This document shows positions 35,708 through 46,507 of a stretch of 64,000 bases of DNA, piece after piece. Every line of letters starts with the position of its first letter. Within the stretch, counting starts at the first letter, position 1. The stretch is taken from positions 121,655,062-121,719,061 of the forward strand of contig OW799236.1 in assembly GCA_941918925.1 (NCBI GenBank). Reading direction: 5' to 3'. Source of the stretch: Phyto melanocephala. Lineage: Eukaryota > Arthropoda > Insecta > Diptera > Rhinophoridae. The position numbers and the translations under genes were made by a program. A model generated the notes under the pieces. The model had not been told where the DNA came from, made no database searches, and saw only the letters and a program-made list of their open reading frames with translations.

Positions 35708-36332
35708 TTTTTATACCCTTCACATAAAGTGTACATATATAGGTTTGTCCTTCCGTGTGAAATTTCTACAATATTAATTTCCGACCCCACAATGTATATC
35801 GAGCCCTGTGCGTGAAATTATCGTATTTTAAGTTTTTTTTAAAAATTGACTTTTTATGCAAATTGATTCTACATCCATTAATCCATGTGCTGATAAAATA
35901 TTATAGCGATAACTGTTTTAGTTATGGAGATAACACTGTGTACATTTTATCGTATGTAGCAGTGTTATTTACGTTTTTATTTATTTAAAAGTAATATTTT
36001 GTTTTTGTGACCCCATAAAGTATATATTTTCTGAAAGGTTTTGAATAGGGGGGCCGATTAAGCAATTTCCATCTGTCCGTGTGTATGTTTAAAACCCCCG
36101 GCCTCGACCCCGTGTAAGGTATCAAAATATCAGAAATTTTTGAGAGCAGAACCGTACTGGAAATACCCATATCTTTCTTTTTTCGCTCATTTTTACCATA
36201 AAAATTAAAATTTTCCAGCTCTAGTATAATGTATAGACACAGTTGTTATTATTTATCGATTTGGTATGCCTCTGGAGATATTGATGAAAATTTTTGGATA
36301 AATTGGTCACTAATCGGCAAAGTTATATAACT
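35708..36332 (+). mobile_element. Helentron subfamily D fragment with an insertion
   Basis: The 5' end TTTTTATACCCTTCACATAA is intact, then CCGACCCCACAATGTATAT breaks off at about 35799. Unrelated sequence of about 210 bp follows, and the element resumes near 36009 with GACCCCATAAAGTATATAT. The repeated GACCCC...GTATAT on both sides could be a target duplication or a second copy. The rest matches 32360-32530 and stops near 36332 with no 3' end. The insert holds a 9-bp hairpin (ATAACACTG near 35928, CAGTGTTAT near 35961). Confidence 0.65.
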
Positions 36333-38620
36333 GACACTTTTTGACAGTTTCAGTTAATTCAGTAAAATGCTTTTTTTATCTCTGTTTACTAGTTTGTTCC
36401 AGGGTACACTTATACAAGGTGGCGGTGCAAGCCCAGCTGACTATTTTTTTGTGTTCTGGAGAATGTCAAAATACATACTTAAAAAAATTATTTCAACTTC
36501 GGAAATTGTCAAACTCCATACATAAAAAAAGAGAGACAAAAATTGCTCTCCTTTACGCTATCACCTTATGTAATTACACCATGGTTTGTTCATGTTTTCG
36601 GAAAACAAAAACAAAAATTCAACGTAATAAAAAATTATACCTATTTCCTAGGAAAGTAAAAAAAGACAGTAAAAGAGTACAAAACAGTATATTTTTTAAA
36701 TGATTGTTTGTTAGTAAAAAAATTTGCACATTTCGGAGATTTCGTTTTAGAAAAGACAGCTTAAATTGTGGGCGACTGAACTGTTTTCTTGTATAGTTGC
36801 TGTAATTATTGCTTAACTTAAACAAACGCTTTGTTGTCTTCGAAAATATTTGACTATTTTTAGAATATAAATCGTATGTAAATTTTGTTGATTTCAATTG
36901 TGTTTATTTTTGTATTAAATCTATTTTTTAATGATCATCAGTAATCTATAATGTAGTCACTTATAAAACGCATATTACTGCAATGTTTAGATGTAGGGTA
37001 CAAAAGATTTGCCACAGCCCAATACAACACTCTTTTATTATTTTTTTTTTATAATAAACAGGAAAGGGTTCACATAAAATGCGTAAAACTTTTTGATATA
37101 AGTATGTAGATGTATGTAGATCAACAACATACAAATTGGATTTTATTATGCTCGAGAAGCCATAAAAATGCAAAAAGAAGAAATATACAAATAACAATGA
37201 AAAAAATCATTGAAAAAAAAACAAATAACATGTTCGTTCAATTTGTTTTAAAAATGAACTTGATTGTTTATTTTTGTTTTCGTTGAAAGTGATGAACACA
37301 ACAAGAACATCAAGGAAGTGTATTAAGGAAAATGATGGTGCAAGAAGAGCGTAAGTAACCAAAACAGCGAGTTTTAATACTCATACGAATAGAGTAAAGT
37401 CGTCATCGTCACACGTACATGCAATGCATATGTTCTGCATATGTATGCATAATTAATGCCAATGTGATGATTCTGAAGTTGCTGTTGTGACTCATTGTCT
37501 GTCTGCATGTTATTTTGATCTGTATGCATGATTTTTTTTTATTTGGTCTATATGTACATTTCAATTTCATCTTTCGACAACAAGGAAATGTGAAGAACAA
37601 AACTTTAATTTGGAGAAGCAATGAAACTTAACCAAAACATACACAGAGAAATTTAATTAAAAGAAAGTTGGCAATATTCAAAATTAAAATAAATAATACC
37701 TACGAGGTTTGCTTAAAAAATTTGGTAACAACACAATAAAAATCGTAATAAAAAAAATTTTAGATAATAAATTCTTAGTAGTCTGGTAGCTCTTACATAT
37801 ACTTATATATATCACAGTTTACTATGCAGTTGCCGTATAAATCGTCGATAAATTTTAAGTTAAAAAATAAAAATTTAATTTAACTAAGAAGTTTTGGTTA
37901 GACTTACATATGTATGTGTTAATTTGTTAGAAGTACTTCGTTTTTTTTTACGTATAAGTTTAACTTTAACACGTACAGATATGTGTTTAACTAACTTTTT
38001 AATATTGTAATATTTCCACATACTGCATCAATTTAGGAGTGAAAGTGTCTTTTAGAGCGTGAGGAGTTGTATGTTGTTACATGACAAAAAAAAAAACTTA
38101 AAATAAATATTTGTACATCTAAATACCGTCGGTCTCATGAAGAAAGGCCCTAACTCGTACTCGACACAAAAATTTTTACAAGCGATTTTACAAAAGAAAT
38201 TACATTACTATAATACAGTTTCTGTAACGTTTTTACCTTCTCCTGCAATATTATAATTATTAGAGTTAATGTCTTTCCACATAAGATTGACGATACATAC
38301 TTACGTACTTGATTTGTAAATTGTTATTTAAATTTATTGAACAAATAATACAACAGCAATCAATCCACTTTTTTGTCATAATTATAACCATGATAATTAT
38401 AATTTTTATTATTTGTTACTTGGAAAGTTGATAAAATTATGAATAAATAATTGTATAATTTATGTAGAAGAGTTATTTAAATTAATGTCGCAATTCGTTA
38501 GATATAATATAAATAAATAAGACAATTTTCTGTATTTTGATATATTTGAATGATAAATTTATTTTGTATTAAATATTATAAGTCTGCAAATATTTTTTTA
38601 ACTAGTCTTTAAAAGGGGGT
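36333..38620. other. AT-rich non-coding DNA
   Basis: No gene is recognised. The longest frame (36341-36703 on the plus strand, 120 codons) has AT-driven composition and no motif. Confidence 0.6.
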
Positions 38621-38735
38621 AACCAATAGACGTACTCGAAAATCGTAACAAGAATCGGTGTTGCCATATGAAACACTTGTTCATTTACTAATATTTATAA
38701 AAGAGCAACCAATGGACGTACTCGGAAATCGGTAC
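38621..38735. repeat. 86-bp tandem duplication, interrupted by a MITE
   Basis: AACCAATAGACGTACTCGAA starts the first unit at 38621 and AACCAATGGACGTACTCGGA the second at 38707. The second unit is split at 38735 by the MITE and resumes at 39882 with TCGGTGTTGCCATATGAAAC, which is also present in unit 1 at 38655. Confidence 0.75.
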
Positions 38736-39881
38736 GGCCCCTTTCGCATTAGGCAACTTTAATTGCGCAAGTATAATTTTAATTTTTATTTATTTTCTTT
38801 TGAACTTGCTTTTATGTTCACATTGAGCAACTTAGTTGAGCAAGTTTAATTTGCTTATGCTTGCATTTATCATTTTTATACCCTTCACACAGTGAAAAAG
38901 GGTATATATAGGTTTGTCATTCCGTGTGAAATTTCTACAATTTTCATTTCCGACCCCATAAAGTATATATTTTCTGAAAGCTTATGAATAGAGGAGTCGA
39001 TTAAGCCCTGACCGTCTGTCCGTCTGACCGTCTGTCCGTGTGTATGTTGAAATCAACTTTTTGAAGCCCCCCGACATAGGTTGGACCCGGGTAAGGTATT
39101 AAAATATCAGAAATATTCGGGAGTAGATCGGTATTGAAAATCAGAAACATCGGTACATAAACAACTGAGATATGAGCAAAAACCCACGACCACCTCGATT
39201 TTCTTTTCATAAAAACAACATTACAACAACAACATACATACATACAAACGTGTATACTGGTTAGAGAAAACGTGGCATCGAATCCCAGCTGATCCAAAAA
39301 AATTTTTTTTTAAATTTTTTAAAATTTTTTTTTTTTAATTTTTTTTTATTTTTTATTTAATATATTATATATATTTTTATTATTATTTTTTTTTTTTTAT
39401 TTTTTTTTTTTATTTTTTTTTGTTTTATATATATTATATATGTATATAATAATTTTTTTTTTTTTAATTTTTTTTTAAAATTTTTTTTTTTTAAATTTTT
39501 TTTTTATTTTTTATTTTTTTTTTTGTTTTTTTAACATACATACGTGAATTTACTGTTATTGCATGACTACACGTTGTGAAGGGTATATAAGATTCGGCAC
39601 GGCCGAATATAGCGCTTTTACTTGTTAAATATATGATTCACTTATAAACAAATAAAATTTTCACACACACAAAATTAAACAAAACACCGAAGAAGAAATA
39701 AAAGACAATGTCAAAAACAAATAAATATTCCAAGACAAGAATGAAAGCAGAAGCAGAATTGCCAAGTACAAGCAAGTCTGTACTCAAATCTCGGCAATTC
39801 TTTCCCCTTCATACCGACCTTTCCTCTCACACCCACAAACACAAGACTTGCGCAATTATAGTTGCCTAATGCGAAAGGGCC
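38736..39881. mobile_element. Long-TIR MITE split by a Helentron
   Basis: The left end GGCCCCTTTCGCATTAGGCA and the right end (other strand GGCCCTTTCGCATTAGGCAA) form TIRs of about 35 bp with one indel and one mismatch, running on to TAATTGCGCAAG. TAC flanks both ends (38733-38735 and 39882-39884), a possible 3-bp target duplication of PIF/Harbinger type. Without the nested Helentron (38873-39626) the host element is about 390 bp. There is no transposase. Confidence 0.75.
38873..39626 (+). mobile_element. Helentron/DINE-1-like element, subfamily A, complete, 754 bp
   Basis: The 5' end TTTTTATACCCTTCACACAG folds with AAAAAGGGTATATA. The CGACCCCATAAAGTATATAT core, a GTCTGTCCGTCTGACCG repeat (39011-39040), a tract of T runs (39297-39535), GTGAAGGGTATATAAGATTC, the TTCGGC-acg-GCCGAA hairpin and the CTTTTACTTGTT end follow. 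Subterminal TATACCCTTCAC / GTGAAGGGTATA repeats are perfect. It is nested in the MITE at 38736-39881. Frames inside are not conserved proteins. Confidence 0.88.
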
Positions 39882-39915
39882 TACTCGTACTCGGAATCGG
39901 TGTTGCCATATGAAA

Positions 39916-41354
39916 CACTCGAACATTTTGAGATTTTGATATATTTTTGAATATTTGTAAAAACTGAAGTTCTATTTAATATTTGCATTACTAATATAAT
40001 GAATGTTTTTTATTTATTTACTTGCAGGTACGTAACTAAAACTAAAAAAGCTTAAGGTAAAATATGTTAAATTCATACTCCTTTAAAAATGTTTAAAATG
40101 CAGTTTCTTTTCTTCTTAATTATATGCATGCTATTAAAACACATTTAGGGTCTTACCTGGCACAAAATTTAATTCTGCCTTATATAAAATATTAAAAAAA
40201 AAACTAGCATGCAGCTTATATGCAAATCAAAAATAATCATACTCCTAGTAAAACTGTACGTTACATGCTCAGTTTATAGGAGTAATTTTCTTAAGTCTTA
40301 AAATCTAACATACACATGTTCGAAATTTAGATGCCTCACATATATGTAGTACGACTTTTGTTAATAATTAAAACAAATTGCATATGTAGGCACTTGCATA
40401 AGTATACATGTTAAAATAAGCACTAAGTAAATGAGTTAAAACAGCAAACATTTTAACATAATTGTTAACTACTGTTAACTGCAACGAACAAACATGTACG
40501 AGTGTTTAAAAAAAAAGTTTTCTGACAAGTTATTTGCTAAACTTACAATAAATAGGAGCAAAAAAAAAATAGTAAGGTAAAAAACAAACTGCTAAATGTC
40601 ACAGGTACAAATGTATGTAAGTATGTTCATACATTATTTGTTGCTGTTGTAGCGTGTGCCAGCAAAAAAGGTTAAAGTACTTTAAATAGAACGTGGGCGC
40701 CAAAAGTCTTAAGATCTAGCTTTATAATCTTTTAGGTTTATTAAAACAGTATAATGCTTTCGGTGATTGTGTGTCCTGAAAAAAAGGATTTATTATATTG
40801 AAATACAAAAGGGAGATTTGTAATAAAAATAATAAAAAAAAAAATTGGTTTAATCTTTAGTCTTTTTACAAAAGACAAGTTATTTTAAAAACACCAAGTT
40901 TTAAAAATCAATTATCAAATTAAGAAAATTAGTGAGTTATTTTCGTATAGTGCTACAATTTTACATCAATTTCAATATTTAAAAAATCCTTATTGGCAGC
41001 ACTGTTTACTTACTAATGCATTTGTATGTATGTTTATATGCAGTATCCCTGCAAACAATTTCTAAACAAAAATAAACTTAAAAATAACGAAATATTGTCA
41101 CCCTTCGAAAGAAAAGTTCTAACTCTAATACATGAGACTATTTAGTGACTTTAACTATGTAATGCAAATATGTATAGTTTTTTTTATAATTTTTTGCAAT
41201 TATCCAAAAAGTAATATTTTCTTTGGAGTAAACGTTTTGTATTTATATAATTTGATTAGTAACCAATAACTGATTATTTCGATAAATTTCATTTACAATG
41301 AAGTTTAGCAAAAGGAAGATCAAAATTTCGTAATTATTGTTTTTGCCGTAATTT
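39916..41354. other. AT-rich non-coding DNA
   Basis: No gene is recognised; it contains the candidate recursive splice site at 40028. A TTGGCAGCACTG motif lies at 40993-41004. Confidence 0.65.
39988..40034 (+). promoter_or_regulatory. Candidate recursive splice site RP2
   Basis: The sequence TTATTTACTTGCAG/GTACGT joins a 3' splice site to a 5' splice site at 40027/40028. A branch-point-like TTACTAATA lies at about 39989-39997, some 30 bases upstream. The tract between is T-rich but broken by A's and one G, so it is a little weaker than RP1 and RP3. Same strand as the other candidates; spacing from RP1 is about 30.1 kb. Confidence 0.5.
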
Positions 41355-41510
41355 AGCATTGTAGCCCATAGAGCCAAAGTAGTGACTTTACAGTATCTAC
41401 TATTTAAAATTAAACATTCACTCATTGAACATAGCATTGTTAACCATAGCGTCAAAGTAGTAACTTTTCAGTATCTACCATTTAAAATTAAACATTCTTT
41501 CATTGAACAA
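41355..41510. repeat. 78-bp tandem duplication
   Basis: Two units begin AGCATTGTAGCCCATAGAGC (41355) and AGCATTGTTAACCATAGCGT (41433). Both continue through CAAAGTAGT, CAGTATCTAC and a TTAAAATTAAACATTC block. A third partial start (AACATTGTTCAAC) follows at about 41512. No function is recognised. Confidence 0.85.
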
Positions 41511-44500
41511 AAAACATTGTTCAACAAAATGAGTAAAATTTGCAGAAATTTACTTATATTTTCGTGAAAAATTTACATATAAAAATATGATATTGCTGTT
41601 TTCGTATTTCGGTTGCCTCCCTTCCTCTTCTCTTATTATTATATAGTGATACGTGGAACTGTTTGCTGTCTCTCTAAATTTCCTAATAATTGTTATATTT
41701 TTATTGCGTTGAATTTATGATGTTGTGAACAAAAAAATAAAAAATAAACAAAATATTTTACTGATTCGAATGAAACTGTTAATAGCTCCATATTTTAAAA
41801 CAAATCATGATTGCAAATTGAATTAATTAATTAATATGATTTGTTGTTCACTTAAACAATGTCATTCTCTAGTATGAATGTGCAATGATTTTCCTAGTTT
41901 CTTTTAATTTTCAGTTGACGTTTTTACTTATATTATTAAACTCATAATATTGACATACTACAGTATTATTGAAATATAAAAACTTTTTCTATGAAAAACG
42001 GGAGACAAAATTCTTTTAGAAGACATGAATTTTTTATGTATTTTTTAAAACTTTAAAAAATGATTTAGATGCCAGAAGTAATACCATTTTGTAATGTAAT
42101 AAGAACAGAGTACATTTAATAACATAATAAACGAACTCTAAAAAAAATTATAAAAACCTAAAAATTGCAATATATGTAAATATTTATTCGCTAAAGTTCT
42201 TTAAAACCCCTTATAACTTTCCTGAATATCAAGCGCATTTTTATTTTTTTTTTTAATTACTTGTTCACTTCTCAGGTCGAAAATAAATTTAATTTCTTTC
42301 GTTTAAAATTTGTTGTTGTTTCCAATTCTATTGTCATCGTGGCGTATGCATATCTATTTAGTGAATACAAATATATCTAGACTTAAGTTTAAAAATAAAT
42401 GTTTTATGTTTAGGAAAAATAATCAACTAACACACATTTGAGTCAATATTAGACATAGAAATGGGAGTCAGACAGCCAACAAGACAGGCAAACAATAAAC
42501 TAAATTATTAAGACAAGAAAATTGTGTTGGCAGAAGCGCTATTAAAAACACTTGAGTAAAGCTGTCATCGCATTCTAATGGTCTGGCGAAGCAAACAATA
42601 GAAACTTTAACATACGCGGCATCATATTGATACGCGAAAATAAACGGTACTTTTTATAACAATAAATGTATAAATATGACACTAAGAAAGTAAATAACTG
42701 GGAGACTTTATTATTCTTAAAAATTTTATTATTTTCTTATACGTTTCTAGAACCAACTACAAGTATAAAACACATTGTAGGTACGAGTATAACCAAATAC
42801 ATATTTTATATTAAAAAAAAAAACAAATTATTTTATAAATTTTATATGTATGTATGTGCTTAAGTATGTATCTCAATTAAGTATTTATCAGATACATATC
42901 TACCACATTTTACTTTAATAGAAAATTTATGGTTTTATGTTTCTATGTAAAAATTAAAAAAAAAAATCCAAAAATATTCCAAAACGATTTTATGCAGATG
43001 TTTTGTTTTCTATGTGCATATGAATACATTTGATTTAAAATATCACAAAAATATGTAACTCATGAAATAAAATATAATTTTAATGTATTTTAACTTCTAT
43101 AACTAAAATTTTAAAAATTTGATTTCCATGCATATTTCTAAAGAATCTATACATTACGCTCATTTACTTTAATAGTGTCATAACCTTAATTTCACACATT
43201 TAGAATCAAGTACTTGAAAAAAATTTCTCAAGCTTGACTATTTAAGATGTTTTAATGATATTTCTAAAATGAATAATAAACCATTTTCATTATTGAGCAC
43301 GAGATTTAAAGTATAACATTTTTCATCTGTTTTAATATCAAAAACTTTGTTTAAAATAAATCTCTTTTGCCATTTAAAAAAAATATATTTATATAATAAG
43401 ATTAATAAGTACTCCATTCATTAAACATGTGACAGTAAAATATTCTAAAACTAACAAACTTAAAAACTTACTGTGTTTTTTGAGTTATCTCACTGTTGAA
43501 ATAATGATAATATAGTCTCTGCATTCACAATAGTAACATATTCCCTTGACAAACATGTTGTACTTTTTTAAGTTTTTTCACGAAACTTTAAAAATAACTT
43601 TTTATATTAAGATAATTTAGGTACAAATATTTTTCTTATATTTTTGTTGGCATACACGGAACCGAAAAGAAAAACAGAATTGTAATGGCAAAAAAGAAAT
43701 GAAGTCTCAAGCGAAGCGTGCCTGACTTCTTCTTCTACATATAGACGACACCATTCACAATTATACACTAGCACAACACACAACGCTACGTCACACTACT
43801 TCGGCTACTCAACTCAAAAATTATACAAAAGAAATGTAAAAAACAACAACCAACGAAAGATAGAAAAACCGAAAGACAGACATGCAGACTGAGTGACTGA
43901 CAAATATCATAAAATATATATTAAAGAATTGATGCAAAAGTTCATTGAACTTTAATGTATAAAATTATTTTATTTTCTTCTCTTCATATTTATTTTTCAA
44001 ATCATGAAAAAAAAAAATAAAAAATAAAAAAAAACAGAAGATGGGAAACGCCAAAGAAACAACTACAAATTAAATACAAAAATAATAATATAAAACAAAA
44101 ATATAAAAAATTAAATGAAAATCTTTTATTAAATACACAGAAAGCAAAAAAAAAATGGCAAACAAAATATTTACAAAATACAGACAATAATAATGCAACA
44201 CAATTGACACACAGTGACAACAGCAATTGTAAGAAAAATAAAATCATATTTCAGTCATACCATCATAAACAAAATGGCAACACTAACATCGTTAATATTA
44301 TTGTTTCTCGTAATTTTTTCTAATTTGTTTTTTTTTGTTATTTTGTAAAAACATAAAATTGTAGCATGATTTTTCATTTAAACACGCAGACTTTTATTGA
44401 ATTATTTAGATTTTCTTTTGTGTACATACACTGTTTATAGTAAAACTTTATACACACATACATAATTCATATACAAGTATTTCTATCTTTTCTATCTAAA

Positions 44501-45522
44501 TCTGTTCATTTTCATGTTGTGTAAAATTATATACTTAGATTTGGCGGGATATTTTTTAGACATATAAAAAAGTATTTTTATTTTTGGCGGGATTTACTTT
44601 TATTTTATATGTTAATTTAAAAGCAGAAAAAATAAAAGAAAAATTTAGGGAACTTATGAAAACTTTAATTGCTGCGACAAAAAGAAAATATTTTTATTTT
44701 TATTAATTTAAAAATTTATCATAAATTTGCTATAATAAGTTGTTTTCCAATTTTTTTTTAACAATTTAATTTGACAATTTTCTTAAAGATAGTATATTTA
44801 AAATTATTTTCATTTAATTTTAGTACAATAGAAAAAAATACTTAAATTCCTTAAATTGTTTTGCTTAATTTGTTTTTAAATGTCTTTAAAAAAACATTAT
44901 TCGAAATTTACAAACTACATACATACACACATTCAATATTCTAAAATAACAAATATTTAAATAACAAATTTAGAAAACAAAATTGACATATTATTTTAAC
45001 AAAAACAAATTATAAAAAACATTTAAGGGATAAGTATTTTACAAATTTTTGTAATATACATATATTAAATAATAACAAAATATGTAAGAAACTAGTTTAA
45101 AACCTCGAAAAACAGTTAAGTACTTTTGAATTTTATTACAAACAAAACAATACAGCTGTTTACAAACAGGCTTGCCACACTATTCAAAAAATTCGCAAAA
45201 AGAGTAAATATCCTGTTTTCAATTAGAGAATTGAACCTTAGATAAATAACCAGTTCCTTAAATAAATATATTCTTGAAATCTTTTGCATTATTGTTTTAT
45301 ATTAAAAGCCTTAATCAATGTACAAGTAGCAAGCATTTTTTTTTAATGGAAAATTATCAAACGTTTTTTTATATTATGAAATGTTAACAAAAATAAATTA
45401 ATTAAAATTTCGTATCTACATCGAAAATTTGGTAAAATTTTTCTATTTCTAAATAAATTTGTATAAAACAAACGAAATTTTATTATATAATACAAGGATT
45501 ATTTATTGAAAATGTATGAAAA
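41511..45522. other. AT-rich non-coding DNA
   Basis: No gene is recognised. A G+C-richer patch at 43650-43810 has no readable motif. A-rich 43920-44240 gives a spurious hydrophobic frame on the minus strand. Confidence 0.65.
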
Positions 45523-45839
45523 AACAAATAAGAGCGCTATATTCGTCCGTGCCGAATCTTATATACCCTTCACAACGTGTAGTCATGCAATAAAGTAGTA
45601 TGTATCACCATTCATCCCATATGAAATACGTACATACATATAAAAAACATACATACATATATAAAAACATCCCATTGTAAAATTATAAATTAACGTATGT
45701 ATGTTAAAAAAAAATAAAAAAATAAATAAAAAAAAAAAAAGAAAAAGAAAAAATTTAAAAAAAATAATTAAAATATATATAATAATTATAAAACAAAAAA
45801 AAATAAAAAAAAAATTAAAGAAAATAATAATAAAAATTA
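45523..45839 (-). mobile_element. Extra 3' half of a subfamily A Helentron, in tandem
   Basis: The stretch duplicates the 3' portion (A/T-run tract to 3' hairpin) of the adjoining element at 45840-46507, in the same orientation, and the two copies abut. Its hairpin has one changed stem base (plus strand ATTCGTCCGTGCCGAAT instead of ATTCGGCC...), which breaks a pair. Confidence 0.75.
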
Positions 45840-46507
45840 AACAAGTAAGAGCGCTATATTCGGCCGTGCCGAATCTTATATACTCTTCACAACGTGTAGT
45901 CATGCAATAACAGTAGTTTGTATCACCATTCATCCCATATGAAATACGTACATACATATAAAAAAACATACATATATTAAAAAATTTTTTTTTTTAAATA
46001 ATTAAAATATATATAATAATCATAAATTTATTATAAAATAAAAAAAAATTAAAAAAAAAAATAAAAAAAAATAATAAAAAATAAAAAAAAAATTAAAAAG
46101 AAATATTTACAAAAAAATTTTTTTTGGCTCAGCTGGGATTCAATGCCACGTTTTCTCTAACCAGTATACAAGTTTGTATGTATGTTGTTGTTGTAATGTT
46201 GTTCTTGTGAAAAAAAATCAATGTGGTCGTGGGTTTTTGCTCATATCTCAGTTGTTTATGTACCGATGTTTCTGATTTTCAATACCGATCTACTCCCGTA
46301 TATTTCTGATATTTTAATACCTCACTTGGCATCCAAGCGATGTCGGGGGGCTTCAACATACACACGGACAGACTGACAGAGCTTAATCGACTACCCTATT
46401 CATAAGCTTTCAGAAAATATATAATTTATGGGGTAGGAAATGAAAATTGTAGAAATTTTACACGGAACGACAAACCCCTTTTTCACTGTGTGAAGGGTAT
46501 AATAAAA
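45840..46507 (-). mobile_element. Helentron/DINE-1-like element, subfamily A
   Basis: On the minus strand the 5' end is TTATACCCTTCACACAGTGA near 46502, with the GACCTACCCCATAAA-type core diverged slightly (CCTACCCCATAAATTATATA). The CAGCTGAGCCAAAAA junction, a long T-run tract (46115 down to 45970) and the intact TTCGGC-acg-GCCGAA hairpin with CTCTTACTTGTT at 45840 follow. The GTCY repeat is short here (about 46365-46380). The inner subterminal repeat has one change (GAAGAGTATA). Confidence 0.82.

Noticed and set aside
36341..36703. 120-codon plus-strand frame
   Set aside because: Composition is AT-driven with no recognisable motif, signal or neighbour.
40143..40156. Minus-strand CCAG/GTAAGAC
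   Set aside because: Good donor but no polypyrimidine tract before it; a chance donor.
42256..42282. TTCACTTCTCAG/GTCGAA as a further ratchet site
   Set aside because: The acceptor is good but GTCGAA is not a usable donor.
44002..44247. Hydrophobic minus-strand frame resembling a membrane protein
   Set aside because: It is a phenylalanine/leucine-rich reading of an A-rich stretch.
45583..45969. 128-codon minus-strand frame with a repeated MYVRISYGMNGDT stretch
   Set aside because: The same peptide appears at every Helentron 3' region because the DNA is repeated; the frame runs through homopolymer tracts and is not a gene.
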